Position numbers and translations under genes: made by a program
Origin: Cyanobacteria bacterium NC_groundwater_1444_Ag_S-0.65um_54_12
GTDB lineage: Bacteria; Cyanobacteriota; Sericytochromatia; S15B-MN24; VGJW01
Direction: 5' to 3'
Length of the DNA stretch: 5,941 nucleotides
Assembly: GCA_016267585.1 (NCBI GenBank)
Contig: JACQUT010000347.1
Span: 1 to 5,941, forward strand
Part shown: piece by piece, positions 1 through 5,941 of the stretch
Layout of the letters: each line of letters opens with the position of its first letter
How positions within the stretch are numbered: position 1 is the stretch's first letter
The notes under the pieces: generated by a model
Database searches by the model: none
Told to the model about the DNA's origin: nothing
Seen by the model: the letters and a program-made list of their open reading frames with translations, nothing else

Positions 1-20
1 CGGGAATCTGTAAATAAACT

Positions 21-36
21 TGATAAATTTTTATCA
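21..36. promoter_or_regulatory. AT-rich inverted repeat upstream of the ribonucleotide reductase gene (possible operator)
   Basis: Two perfect 7-bp arms, TGATAAA and TTTATCA, are separated by 2 bp, giving a 16-bp dyad centred about 50 bp before the reductase start codon. The right arm overlaps TATCAT (32-37), a five-of-six match to a sigma70 -10 box, though no good -35 box lies at the proper distance. A dyad overlapping a promoter would suit a repressor or FNR/Fur-like regulator. It does not fit the usual NrdR-box pattern and its spacing is wrong for FNR. The regulator is unknown, and chance is possible in such AT-rich DNA. Confidence 0.3.
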
Positions 37-66
37 TGGGGACGGGCGGCAATTTTGATTTTTGAC

Positions 67-73
67 AAGGGAG
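67..73 (+). promoter_or_regulatory. Ribosome binding site of the ribonucleotide reductase gene
   Basis: AAGGGAG sits 5 bases before the ATG at 79. This decides the start: the reading frame is open back to a TTG at 55, but that codon has no Shine-Dalgarno sequence in front of it. Confidence 0.75.
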
Positions 74-78
74 CAAGA

Positions 79-2451
79 ATGTTCAGGCTCACGAGCAATG
101 CTTTGACGGTGCTGGAAAAGCGCTACCTGTTGAAGGATGAACACGGTGTCGTGACCGAGACACCAGAAGCGCTGTTCAATCGTGTCGCTAACACACTGGC
201 CCAGGTGGATCGACAGTATGGCGCCAGCGAAGATGAAGTGCAGTCCACTTGCCGGGATTTTTTGGAAATACTCTGGGCACTGGATTTTTTGCCAAATAGC
301 CCTACGCTGGCCAATGCTGGCACCAGGACTGGTCAGCTTTCCGCTTGTTTCGTCTTGCCGGTTCCGGATGATCTGGGCGGGATATTCGAGGCCATTCGCG
401 AAGCGGCCCTGATTCATCAAACGGGTGGTGGAACCGGGTTCTCTTTCAGTCGGCTACGGCCGAAAGGGGATCTGGTAGGTTCTACCAAAGGCGTCAGTTC
501 TGGCCCGGTCAGTTTCATGGATGTCTTCAATGCCGCCACCGAATCCATCAAGCAAGGGGGCATGCGGCGCGGCGCTAACATGGGGATTTTGCGCATAGAT
601 CATCCAGACATTTTGGATTTCATTCGCCACAAAGAAGATCTCACCAAGCTTACGAATTTCAATGTCTCGGTAGCGCTCACCGATCAATTCATGCGAGCCC
701 TCGAACGAAATGAGACCTACGCACTCAGCAATCCGCGCACCAATACAGAAGTGGCTCGACTGTCCGCTCGAGCGGTTTTTGCTGAAATCGTCAGGCGCGC
801 CCATTCCACTGGCGAGCCAGGCATAGTTTTCCTGGATCGCATCAATGCCTCCCATCCCACGCCATGGCTGGGCGAAATCGAAAGTACCAATCCTTGTGGC
901 GAGCAGCCGCTTTTACCGTATGAAAGCTGCAATTTAGGCTCGATAAATCTGGAGCGAATGGTCGTTAGCACCGATGGAATGGCCCAAATCGCTTGGGATA
1001 AGCTCCGTCGAACAGTTCATGTGGCAGTACACCTGCTAGACAATGTCATTGATGCTAATCGGTTTCCGATCCCGGCGATTGCGCAAATGTCCAAGTCCAC
1101 TCGAAAGGTCGGACTAGGCGTCATGGGGTTTGCCCGGATGCTGGCGGCGCTGGGGGTGGGATATGCCTCGGCCGAAGGACGAGTTTTAGCAGAGCAGGTG
1201 ATGAGTTTCATCGATTATGAAAGCAAGGTGGCCAGTATCAGGCTAGCCCAGACCAGAGGAGCGTTTCCAGCCTATCGCGAGGAAAATCGTTATCTGGCGC
1301 TTTGGGAGGCGCGGCAACAGCAGCCGAACCGCCATGCGGCTGCCGATTATCTCTCATTGCTTCCCGAGCTCCAACATCACGGCATACGCAATGCCACGAC
1401 TACTACCATAGCGCCTACCGGTACGCTATCAATTATTGCCGATACGTCCGGCGGAATAGAACCGATCTTTGCGCTCGCTTTCAAGCGTTTCCAGGCGGAT
1501 GCGGACATGATAGAAGTTGACAGCCTGTTCTTGCGCACCGCCAAAAACCAGGGATGCTATTCAGAACGTCTGATCAAGGCTATCGAACATAACTATGGTA
1601 GTTTGACAGGACTGACGGGATATGATTTGCCCTCACAATTTCTTGATATATTCATCACCGCTCATGACATCAAGCCTAATGATCTTGTATTGTTGCAGGC
1701 CGCATTCCAGAAGTATAACGACTCCGCCACTAGCAAAACTATCAATTTTGCTGAAGAAGCGACTAGTAGCGATGTCGAGACCGCTTTCATGTTAGCTTAT
1801 CAGTCCGGTTGCAAGGGGATAACGGTATACCGCGATAACACCCGCCAGCGCCAACCATTGTCATTGCAGAAATCCCCTGCTGAAGAGTTACCGCTGCTGA
1901 CTGCTGAGACCACTGCGGAGGAAGCGCCGCTTTGGCAGCCCCGAGTGCGCTCGGAAGATCTATACGGTTTCACGCGCTTCACCCTGACCGGAGACGGCAA
2001 GCTGTACACGACGATAAATTATGACGAGCATGGCATGCGGGAAGTTTTTACCATCGTAGGACGTAGCGGTGGCACTATCTTCAGTCTTTCCGAAGCGCTA
2101 GGGCGCTTGGCTAGCCTGGCACTGCAATATAATATTCCAGTAGATGAAATTGCCAACAAGCTGATCGGTATTCGGGGAGCCAATCCATTAGGATTTGGAC
2201 GCAAGCAAATTCTTTCCATCCCCGATGCGCTGGGCCGGGTATTGAAGGATGCTCCACGCCGACTCGGTTCGGTGCTGGCCAAACATCCCAGCAATGTCAC
2301 CGTTTCGGCCAAGCTTTTTTCGGCCTTGCCAGGTCAACAGGCAGTCGAGATCTATGGCGAAAGTCCAGAGTGCCCAGAGTGCGGAAACCGCCTGGAATTT
2401 GGCGAAGGGTGTTCTACTTGCCGGGGGTGTGGCTATAGCCGTTGCTCTTGA
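79..2451 (+). CDS. nrdJ: Adenosylcobalamin-dependent (class II) ribonucleoside-diphosphate reductase
   Basis: This cytoplasmic enzyme reduces ribonucleotides to deoxyribonucleotides for DNA synthesis, using coenzyme B12 to make the active-site thiyl radical, so it works with or without oxygen. The 790-residue protein shows the class signature. C273 in NPCGEQPLLPYESCNLGS is the expected radical cysteine, with N271 and E275 as its active-site partners. C90 (LSACFVLP) and C284 (ESCNLGS) form the expected redox pair. The block TTTTIAPTGTLSIIADTSGG (about 441-460) and GCKGITVYRD (about 577-586) are also family hallmarks. After a variable linker, a TSCPD-type domain spans about 625-727. The tail holds CPECG (C765, C768) and C778, C781, C784 and C789, a zinc-ribbon-like region that probably also carries the shuttle cysteines for re-reduction. 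No N-terminal ATP-cone is recognisable, which is usual for this B12 subtype. The gene is complete, with all catalytic residues present. It is followed directly by the methyltransferase gene. Confidence 0.96.
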   Translation: MFRLTSNALTVLEKRYLLKDEHGVVTETPEALFNRVANTLAQVDRQYGASEDEVQSTCRDFLEILWALDFLPNSPTLANAGTRTGQLSACFVLPVPDDLGGIFEAIREAALIHQTGGGTGFSFSRLRPKGDLVGSTKGVSSGPVSFMDVFNAATESIKQGGMRRGANMGILRIDHPDILDFIRHKEDLTKLTNFNVSVALTDQFMRALERNETYALSNPRTNTEVARLSARAVFAEIVRRAHSTGEPGIVFLDRINASHPTPWLGEIESTNPCGEQPLLPYESCNLGSINLERMVVSTDGMAQIAWDKLRRTVHVAVHLLDNVIDANRFPIPAIAQMSKSTRKVGLGVMGFARMLAALGVGYASAEGRVLAEQVMSFIDYESKVASIRLAQTRGAFPAYREENRYLALWEARQQQPNRHAAADYLSLLPELQHHGIRNATTTTIAPTGTLSIIADTSGGIEPIFALAFKRFQADADMIEVDSLFLRTAKNQGCYSERLIKAIEHNYGSLTGLTGYDLPSQFLDIFITAHDIKPNDLVLLQAAFQKYNDSATSKTINFAEEATSSDVETAFMLAYQSGCKGITVYRDNTRQRQPLSLQKSPAEELPLLTAETTAEEAPLWQPRVRSEDLYGFTRFTLTGDGKLYTTINYDEHGMREVFTIVGRSGGTIFSLSEALGRLASLALQYNIPVDEIANKLIGIRGANPLGFGRKQILSIPDALGRVLKDAPRRLGSVLAKHPSNVTVSAKLFSALPGQQAVEIYGESPECPECGNRLEFGEGCSTCRGCGYSRCS

Positions 2452-3642
2452 ATGAGTAGTAGAGCGCCAGGCAATATCCGAGCGCTGCTGGAAAATCGTG
2501 GCCGCTTGAACTTTAGCGAGTTCATGACAGCAGCGCTTTACGGCCCGGAGGGCTATTACGTTGGTTCACGCAATCCTTTCGGCGCAAGTGGCGATTTTTA
2601 TACCAGTCCGCTGGTACACCCGGCTTTCGGGACATTGCTGGCAGTCCAGGTGGCGCAAATCTGGGAGCTGATGAAGCGGCCAGCAAGCTTTGCTGTCAGC
2701 GAGCTAGGTGGCGGCAATGGAATTTTCGCTCGGGATTTCTGCCATGCCATGCGGGAGCATTCGCCCAAGTTAGCAAGTAACCTCTGCTACACGGTAATGG
2801 ATTATCGACCGCCGAACTGTTGGCCGGGGCAATTTCGCCCTGCCAGTTCTGGTCTGCCGAGCGGCAGCTGCGGCGTGGTGTTTGGCAATGAATTCTTGGA
2901 TGCTTTGCCGGTGCACCGCGTGATCAAGTTGCAGGGTAAACTGCAAGAACTTTATGTCGAACTGGCAGGCGATCGACTAGTAGAGCATCCGGGCCCCTTA
3001 TCGTCCGCTACTTTGGCAAAACTGACGGCTAGTTGGGTCGATTACATGCCAGAAGGTGGAAAGGCAGAGGTACCGCTCGCACTTGCCGAGTGGATTCCTA
3101 CCCTGGCAAATGCTCTGGAATATGGCGTGGTTTTGTTGATCGATTACGGTGCCGAGCTAGCAGAACGGTTAGCCGATAAAGCTGGCACCTTGCGGTCGTA
3201 TCGGCAGCATCGAATTCAGGACGATTTGCTAGCTAACGCTGGAGCAGCCGATCTCACCTACCAGGTAGACTTCACTGCCCTGCGGGACCTGGCCATGGCC
3301 CATGGTCTGACCAAATTAGGGGAGAGTAGCCAGGAAGACTTCTTGAAAAATCTCGGTTGGGAGGCCATCAGCTCGGCAATTGACGAATTGCCACTGGATT
3401 CAATAACCCGCCAAGCAAACCTGGTAGCTTTACGCGAGCTTGTTGCACCGGGCGGGCTCGGCGGACATCGGGTCATCGCCTTGGGAAAAGGAATCGCTGC
3501 GGCTCCATTGTTTGGCTTTGACGGCGGTGGCACTCCTACTCACGTTCCTTTATTGACCAAGCGCCACATGCTGCTACATGGAAAGCTTTGGAGCCTGGCC
3601 ACCGAAGTTATCTCACCTGAAAATCTGACAAATCTTTACTAG
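2452..3642 (+). CDS. MidA/NDUFAF7-family class I SAM-dependent methyltransferase
   Basis: The 396-residue protein matches the DUF185 (MidA/NDUFAF7) family. Mitochondrial members methylate an arginine of a complex I subunit during assembly; the bacterial substrate is generally not established. Family motifs in order are GYYVG (34-38), GDFYTSPLVHPAFG (47-60), the SAM-binding glycine loop ELGGGNG (84-90), NEFLDALPVHR (146-156), LLIDYG (228-233), and a GTLRSYRQHR...DDLL...DLTYQVDFTAL block (about 245-277). The ATG immediately follows the TGA of the reductase gene with no spacer or overlap. No Shine-Dalgarno sequence is visible before it, so translation probably depends on ribosomes finishing the upstream gene. 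After the usual family end (around RVIALGKG, 340-347) about 45 further residues follow, which I judge longer than typical. The last 35 bp overlap the acylphosphatase gene on the other strand. Family assignment is firm; the cellular substrate is not known. Confidence 0.92.
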   Translation: MSSRAPGNIRALLENRGRLNFSEFMTAALYGPEGYYVGSRNPFGASGDFYTSPLVHPAFGTLLAVQVAQIWELMKRPASFAVSELGGGNGIFARDFCHAMREHSPKLASNLCYTVMDYRPPNCWPGQFRPASSGLPSGSCGVVFGNEFLDALPVHRVIKLQGKLQELYVELAGDRLVEHPGPLSSATLAKLTASWVDYMPEGGKAEVPLALAEWIPTLANALEYGVVLLIDYGAELAERLADKAGTLRSYRQHRIQDDLLANAGAADLTYQVDFTALRDLAMAHGLTKLGESSQEDFLKNLGWEAISSAIDELPLDSITRQANLVALRELVAPGGLGGHRVIALGKGIAAAPLFGFDGGGTPTHVPLLTKRHMLLHGKLWSLATEVISPENLTNLY

Positions 3643-3874
3643 CCAGCTCCCAGCTAGCGTCTACCTGCTCGACATGTGCTAACGGCGGACCTTCGTGCAA
3701 CCAGGCGAGCAAACGCTTCAGCGATTCTTCTGGTCCTTGGGCCAATACTTCCACTCTGCCATCCGGCAGATTGCGAACCCATCCGCAAAGTTGCCAGCTT
3801 CTCGCTAATTTACAAGTGTGCTGTCTGAACCAGACACCCTGAACTTTACCGCTTATCAAGACATGGAGATGCAC
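3608..3874 (-). CDS. acyP: Acylphosphatase
   Basis: This small cytoplasmic enzyme hydrolyses acyl phosphates such as acetyl phosphate and carbamoyl phosphate. Its physiological role in bacteria is poorly defined. The 88-residue length is standard for the family. The phosphate-binding loop is seen as GKVQGVWFR (9-17), with R17 the expected substrate-binding arginine. GWVRNLPDGRVEV (31-43) supplies the expected catalytic asparagine N35. Both signature regions are intact. The start is a GTG at 3874, supported by a GAGGT ribosome binding site; the family's N-terminal beta strand begins immediately after it. The gene converges on the methyltransferase gene and their 3' ends overlap by 35 bp, so neither has room for a separate terminator between them. 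Confidence 0.93.
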   Translation of the reverse strand: MHLHVLISGKVQGVWFRQHTCKLARSWQLCGWVRNLPDGRVEVLAQGPEESLKRLLAWLHEGPPLAHVEQVDASWELASKDLSDFQVR

Positions 3875-3878
3875 CGTT

Positions 3879-3883
3879 ACCTC
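3879..3883 (-). promoter_or_regulatory. Ribosome binding site of the acylphosphatase gene
   Basis: Read on the - strand this is GAGGT, 4 bases before the GTG at 3874. It supports GTG rather than an internal ATG as the start; there is no in-frame ATG nearby that would keep the first beta strand. Confidence 0.6.
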
Positions 3884-3970
3884 AATTTCGGTTTTCTACT
3901 TAGTCGATATCGTTAATAAACAAATACCCGACGGCTACGTGTTAAATACCGCAGCGGATATGAGCACTTT

Positions 3971-3976
3971 ATTATA
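3971..3976 (-). promoter_or_regulatory. Candidate -10 box for acylphosphatase
   Basis: Read on the - strand this is a perfect TATAAT, about 100 bases before the GTG start. No recognisable -35 box lies 16-18 bases upstream of it and there is no extended TGn, so the call rests on the hexamer and its position only. Confidence 0.25.
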
Positions 3977-4112
3977 TATTGACGAAGTTTGAGTACATGA
4001 TCGAGCTGGCATGTAAGGCAGGATACGCACGTTCGGGCCCAAAAAGGTTCACTGCAAGCAAGAGCTATGCTAACTGACAAAGCGTTAATCGGAAAACTAT
4101 GGCACGGTTGCT

Positions 4113-4140
4113 TTGGTAATTTATTAAGCTGGAGTATTAT
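4113..4140 (+). promoter_or_regulatory. Weak candidate sigma70 promoter for the porin/Fe-S operon
   Basis: TTGGTA (4113-4118, four of six consensus bases) is separated by 16 bp from TATTAT (4135-4140, five of six). Transcription would start near 4147, leaving a leader of about 70 bases before the ATG at 4217 and excluding the upstream ATG at 4067. The match is weak and could be chance. Confidence 0.2.
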
Positions 4141-4197
4141 TCAATATAAGCCTAAGTTAGGTAGAAATGTTCCGCGTAAAAGAAGTTGTAAGTTTCC

Positions 4198-4204
4198 AAG
4201 GAGG
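4198..4204 (+). promoter_or_regulatory. Ribosome binding site of the porin gene
   Basis: AAGGAGG is a near-perfect Shine-Dalgarno sequence, 12 bases before the ATG at 4217. That spacing is longer than ideal, but an in-frame TTG at 4205 touches it and is too close. It favours 4217 over the ATG at 4067, which has no comparable site. Confidence 0.65.
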
Positions 4205-4216
4205 TTGAATCAAGCG

Positions 4217-5467
4217 ATGAAAGCACTTTTAGCTAACCAGGAAAGTAGGGTGAAATTTTCTCTTGCCAGAGCGCTGGTAACCACGCTGGCAGCAACCGTG
4301 ACAGTCGGGTGGTGTGTCGGGGTCAATGCTCAAGGCATGAAGATGAGCAGCGATTCACCGCAGCCAGTTGCCAATCCCACTCCGGCTGCTAATCCGGTGG
4401 CGGAAGCTCCGAAGATCAGTGGCAAGGCTTTTATTCGCCACTACACGCGCACGCTCGATGAGGACAAAGCTGGTACGCGAGCGGCCGTGAATAATGAGTC
4501 GGCCCTCGATCGCGTTTATCTGGTATTCGATTGGAAGCCCTGGGCCAATGGCAAAGTGAAAGCCGTACTCGAGGGTGGCGATCTGCGCGATCCTGGCGGG
4601 AAATACTTTGACGTGGCCACCAAGGCCTTCTTCCTGGAAGTGGGTAACTTGCCGCTGGGTGCCAGCTTACAGGTAGGTCAATTAGATTTGCCGTGGGTAG
4701 GCTATGTCGATGGCATGTGGGGTTATCGGGTCCAGGGCACGAACTTCGTGGATCGGTCAGGCTACATGACCAGCACGGATATCGGCCTCGGGCTAAAGGG
4801 TAGCCTGGCAGAGCTCGGCGAGTGGCAATTCAACCTGGTCAACGGCGAGGGTTGGAAGGCGCCGGAAGCCGGCTTCCACAAAGACTTTCATGGGCGTCTT
4901 ACCCTGCGGCCGCTGGCACCCATGGGGATGAAGGAATTCTTCGTCAGCGGCGCTGGCGCGCTGGGCACTTACGATCCGGGTGTGGTTTCGACCCCGAGCG
5001 CGCAGTTCGACAAGAACCGCTATATCGCCCAGGTAGGCTACCACAGCAAGGGCAATTTGCTGGTGGCTTTCGATTATCTGTTGTCGGCCTCGGATCCTGC
5101 CAGCAAGATGGCGGGTAAGTATCCGAGCCTGAATGATGCCAGCCTGAAGGACAAGCTGGCCAACGGCAGCGGTTTTTCGGCTTATACCGTATTGAATCTC
5201 GGGCTTTTTGGCACCTTGGAAGCCTTGAAACCACTCGATCTGATCGGTCGCTATGATTCTATAGATCCAGATACCTCGCTGGCCAATAATGGCATGAATC
5301 GCCTGATTGCTGGCTTGGGCATCAACTGGAACAAGTGGGTCACCACGCTGTTAGCTTACGAAGCAGTCAATTACGAACTGGAATTTGCCGCCAAGGGCAA
5401 CACCGACCCGGCAAAAGGCAAGCCAGCAGAGCAAAAAGTAATGCTCACATCGGAAGTACGTTACTAA
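4217..5467 (+). CDS. Porin-like outer-membrane beta-barrel protein
   Basis: The predicted 416-residue product has a Sec-type signal peptide: a basic n-region (R11, K13, R18), a hydrophobic core at about 19-36, and a likely cut after VNA (A38), leaving about 378 residues. A short Pro/Ala/Asn-rich linker (about 47-65) follows. The rest alternates short amphipathic strands with Gly/Asp/Asn-rich turns, and the protein ends in EVRY. A C-terminal aromatic residue is the usual outer-membrane barrel signature. The stretch VGQLDLPW...YRVQGTNFVDRSGY...DIGLGLKG (about 153-196) resembles a pattern seen in trimeric and phosphate-selective-type porins, but I cannot name a specific family. An alternative start is the GTG at 4250, with AGGA seven bases before it, which would give a shorter, still functional signal peptide. 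The gene lies 13 bp before an exported Fe-S protein gene and is probably co-transcribed with it. The transported substrate is unknown; a structural role in an electron-transfer complex is also possible. Confidence 0.75.
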   Translation: MKALLANQESRVKFSLARALVTTLAATVTVGWCVGVNAQGMKMSSDSPQPVANPTPAANPVAEAPKISGKAFIRHYTRTLDEDKAGTRAAVNNESALDRVYLVFDWKPWANGKVKAVLEGGDLRDPGGKYFDVATKAFFLEVGNLPLGASLQVGQLDLPWVGYVDGMWGYRVQGTNFVDRSGYMTSTDIGLGLKGSLAELGEWQFNLVNGEGWKAPEAGFHKDFHGRLTLRPLAPMGMKEFFVSGAGALGTYDPGVVSTPSAQFDKNRYIAQVGYHSKGNLLVAFDYLLSASDPASKMAGKYPSLNDASLKDKLANGSGFSAYTVLNLGLFGTLEALKPLDLIGRYDSIDPDTSLANNGMNRLIAGLGINWNKWVTTLLAYEAVNYELEFAAKGNTDPAKGKPAEQKVMLTSEVRY

Positions 5468-5474
5468 AGGGAGG
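5468..5474 (+). promoter_or_regulatory. Ribosome binding site of the Fe-S protein gene
   Basis: AGGGAGG begins right after the porin stop codon and lies 6 bases before the ATG at 5481. It is a strong, well-spaced site that fixes the start and fits a shared transcript with the porin gene. Confidence 0.8.
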
Positions 5475-5480
5475 TTAAGT

Positions 5481-5941
5481 ATGCCTACGAAAGTAAGGGA
5501 TCCTGGTGGTCCGCCTGATACGGCGCCCCTTGCCCTGGGTCGACGTGAATTGCTTGACCATTTGAAGGTAATCGGGGCCGGGGCTTTGGCCACGGCGCTG
5601 GCCGGCGGTGGGATTTTTGGCGGAATGCTGGGTGGCCCGGCGCTAGCCAGCGCTCCTAATCGCGGAGCGGTAAAACGTAAATATCACTACGGAATGGCGA
5701 TCGACACGCGGCGGTGTGTAGGCTGCAAGGCTTGCATGGTCGCCTGCAAGGCCGAGAACAAGACCCCACCCGGAGTAAGTTACACGATAGTGCTGGAATA
5801 TGCTCTCGGCGCGGGGCCCGATGATCGGCCAATTTATACGACCAAGCCGTGTTTCCATTGCGAAAACCCGCCTTGCACCGATGCCTGCCCGGTGTCGGCC
5901 ACTTTCAAGCGCGAGGAAGATGGCATAGTGGTGGTAGACTA
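5481..5941 (+). CDS. Tat-exported 4Fe-4S ferredoxin-type electron-transfer subunit (partial, cut by right edge)
   Basis: Only the first 153 codons are present and the frame is open at the edge. The N-terminus carries a twin-arginine signal: GRRELL with R21-R22, then a Gly/Ala-rich hydrophobic stretch (about 28-52) and a probable cut after PALA (A56). The folded protein should therefore be exported with its clusters already inserted. Next come two cysteine sets: C79-x2-C82-x2-C85-x3-C89, and C124-x2-C127-x4-C132-x3-C136 followed by Pro. This spacing, and the phrase CENPPCTDACPVSAT leading to GIVVVDY, are typical of the four-cluster B subunits of the DmsB/PsrB/TtrB/NrfC type. In that family these pass electrons between a molybdopterin catalytic subunit or multihaem cytochrome and an NrfD-like membrane protein. 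The remaining cysteine sets should lie just beyond the edge. The signal is on the subunit itself; in many such complexes the B subunit is instead carried out by the signal on the catalytic subunit. The substrate cannot be told from this part. Confidence 0.88.
   Translation, partial: MPTKVRDPGGPPDTAPLALGRRELLDHLKVIGAGALATALAGGGIFGGMLGGPALASAPNRGAVKRKYHYGMAIDTRRCVGCKACMVACKAENKTPPGVSYTIVLEYALGAGPDDRPIYTTKPCFHCENPPCTDACPVSATFKREEDGIVVVD

Larger units (their letters stand above)
3875..4216. other. 342-bp non-coding region between divergently read genes
   Basis: No convincing gene is seen here. The frame of the downstream porin gene stays open back to an ATG at 4067, but the 50 extra codons do not look like a signal peptide or a known domain. 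The stretch is AT-richer than its surroundings. It has a pair of short related direct repeats, GTTAA...AAATACC at 3912-3928 and GTTAAATACC at 3941-3950, an AT-run at 3971-3980, and a GGGCCC palindrome near 4036-4041. No tRNA, recognised riboswitch, or stem followed by a T run was found. By position it should contain promoters for both the acylphosphatase and the porin operon. Confidence 0.6.

Noticed and set aside
20..37. The upstream dyad as an FNR site or rho-independent terminator.
   Set aside because: The half-site spacing does not fit FNR, and the stem is almost pure AT with no following T run.
55..78. TTG at 55 as the reductase start, adding eight residues.
   Set aside because: No ribosome binding site precedes it, while AAGGGAG is well placed for the ATG at 79.
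34..420. A 128-codon - strand open frame lying over the reductase 5' part.
   Set aside because: It is antisense to a strongly conserved gene, has no recognisable domain, and is explained by codon use of the real gene.
3639..3657. Inverted repeat CTAGC...GCTAG after the methyltransferase stop as a terminator.
   Set aside because: The stem is only 5 bp with a 9-base loop, has no T run on either strand, and lies inside the acylphosphatase coding sequence.
3979..3984. TTGACG as a -35 box for the porin operon.
   Set aside because: No acceptable -10 hexamer lies 16-18 bases downstream.
4099..4110. TGGCACG followed by TTGC, resembling a sigma54 -24/-12 promoter before the porin gene.
   Set aside because: Only 1 base separates the two elements instead of the required 4, so GG and GC are 7 rather than 10 bases apart.

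Overview
The window carries five protein genes: four complete and one cut by the right edge. No RNA gene, insertion sequence, CRISPR array or prophage part is visible. The host is probably a Gram-negative bacterium of moderate GC. The evidence is an exported beta-barrel protein ending in an aromatic residue, beside a twin-arginine-exported iron-sulfur protein that implies a periplasm. The phylum cannot be fixed from this sequence.

Left block (1-3642, + strand): an adenosylcobalamin-dependent (class II) ribonucleotide reductase is followed with no gap by a MidA/NDUFAF7-family methyltransferase. The stop codon of the first directly abuts the start codon of the second, and the second has no clear ribosome binding site, so the pair looks translationally coupled. 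An AT-rich inverted repeat lies just upstream of the reductase.

Middle (3608-4216): a small acylphosphatase gene on the - strand converges on the methyltransferase gene, and their 3' ends overlap by 35 bp. A 342 bp non-coding stretch follows, separating the acylphosphatase from the next + strand gene. It must hold divergent promoters, of which only weak candidates can be read.

Right block (4217-5941, + strand): an outer-membrane porin-like protein with a Sec signal peptide is followed 13 bp later by a Tat-exported ferredoxin-like protein with at least two four-cysteine clusters. The latter resembles the electron-transfer (B) subunits of periplasmic molybdopterin oxidoreductases. This looks like the start of a respiratory operon running past the right edge. 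The pairing of a porin with a periplasmic Fe-S subunit is the most interesting feature here, but the catalytic partner and substrate are outside the window.
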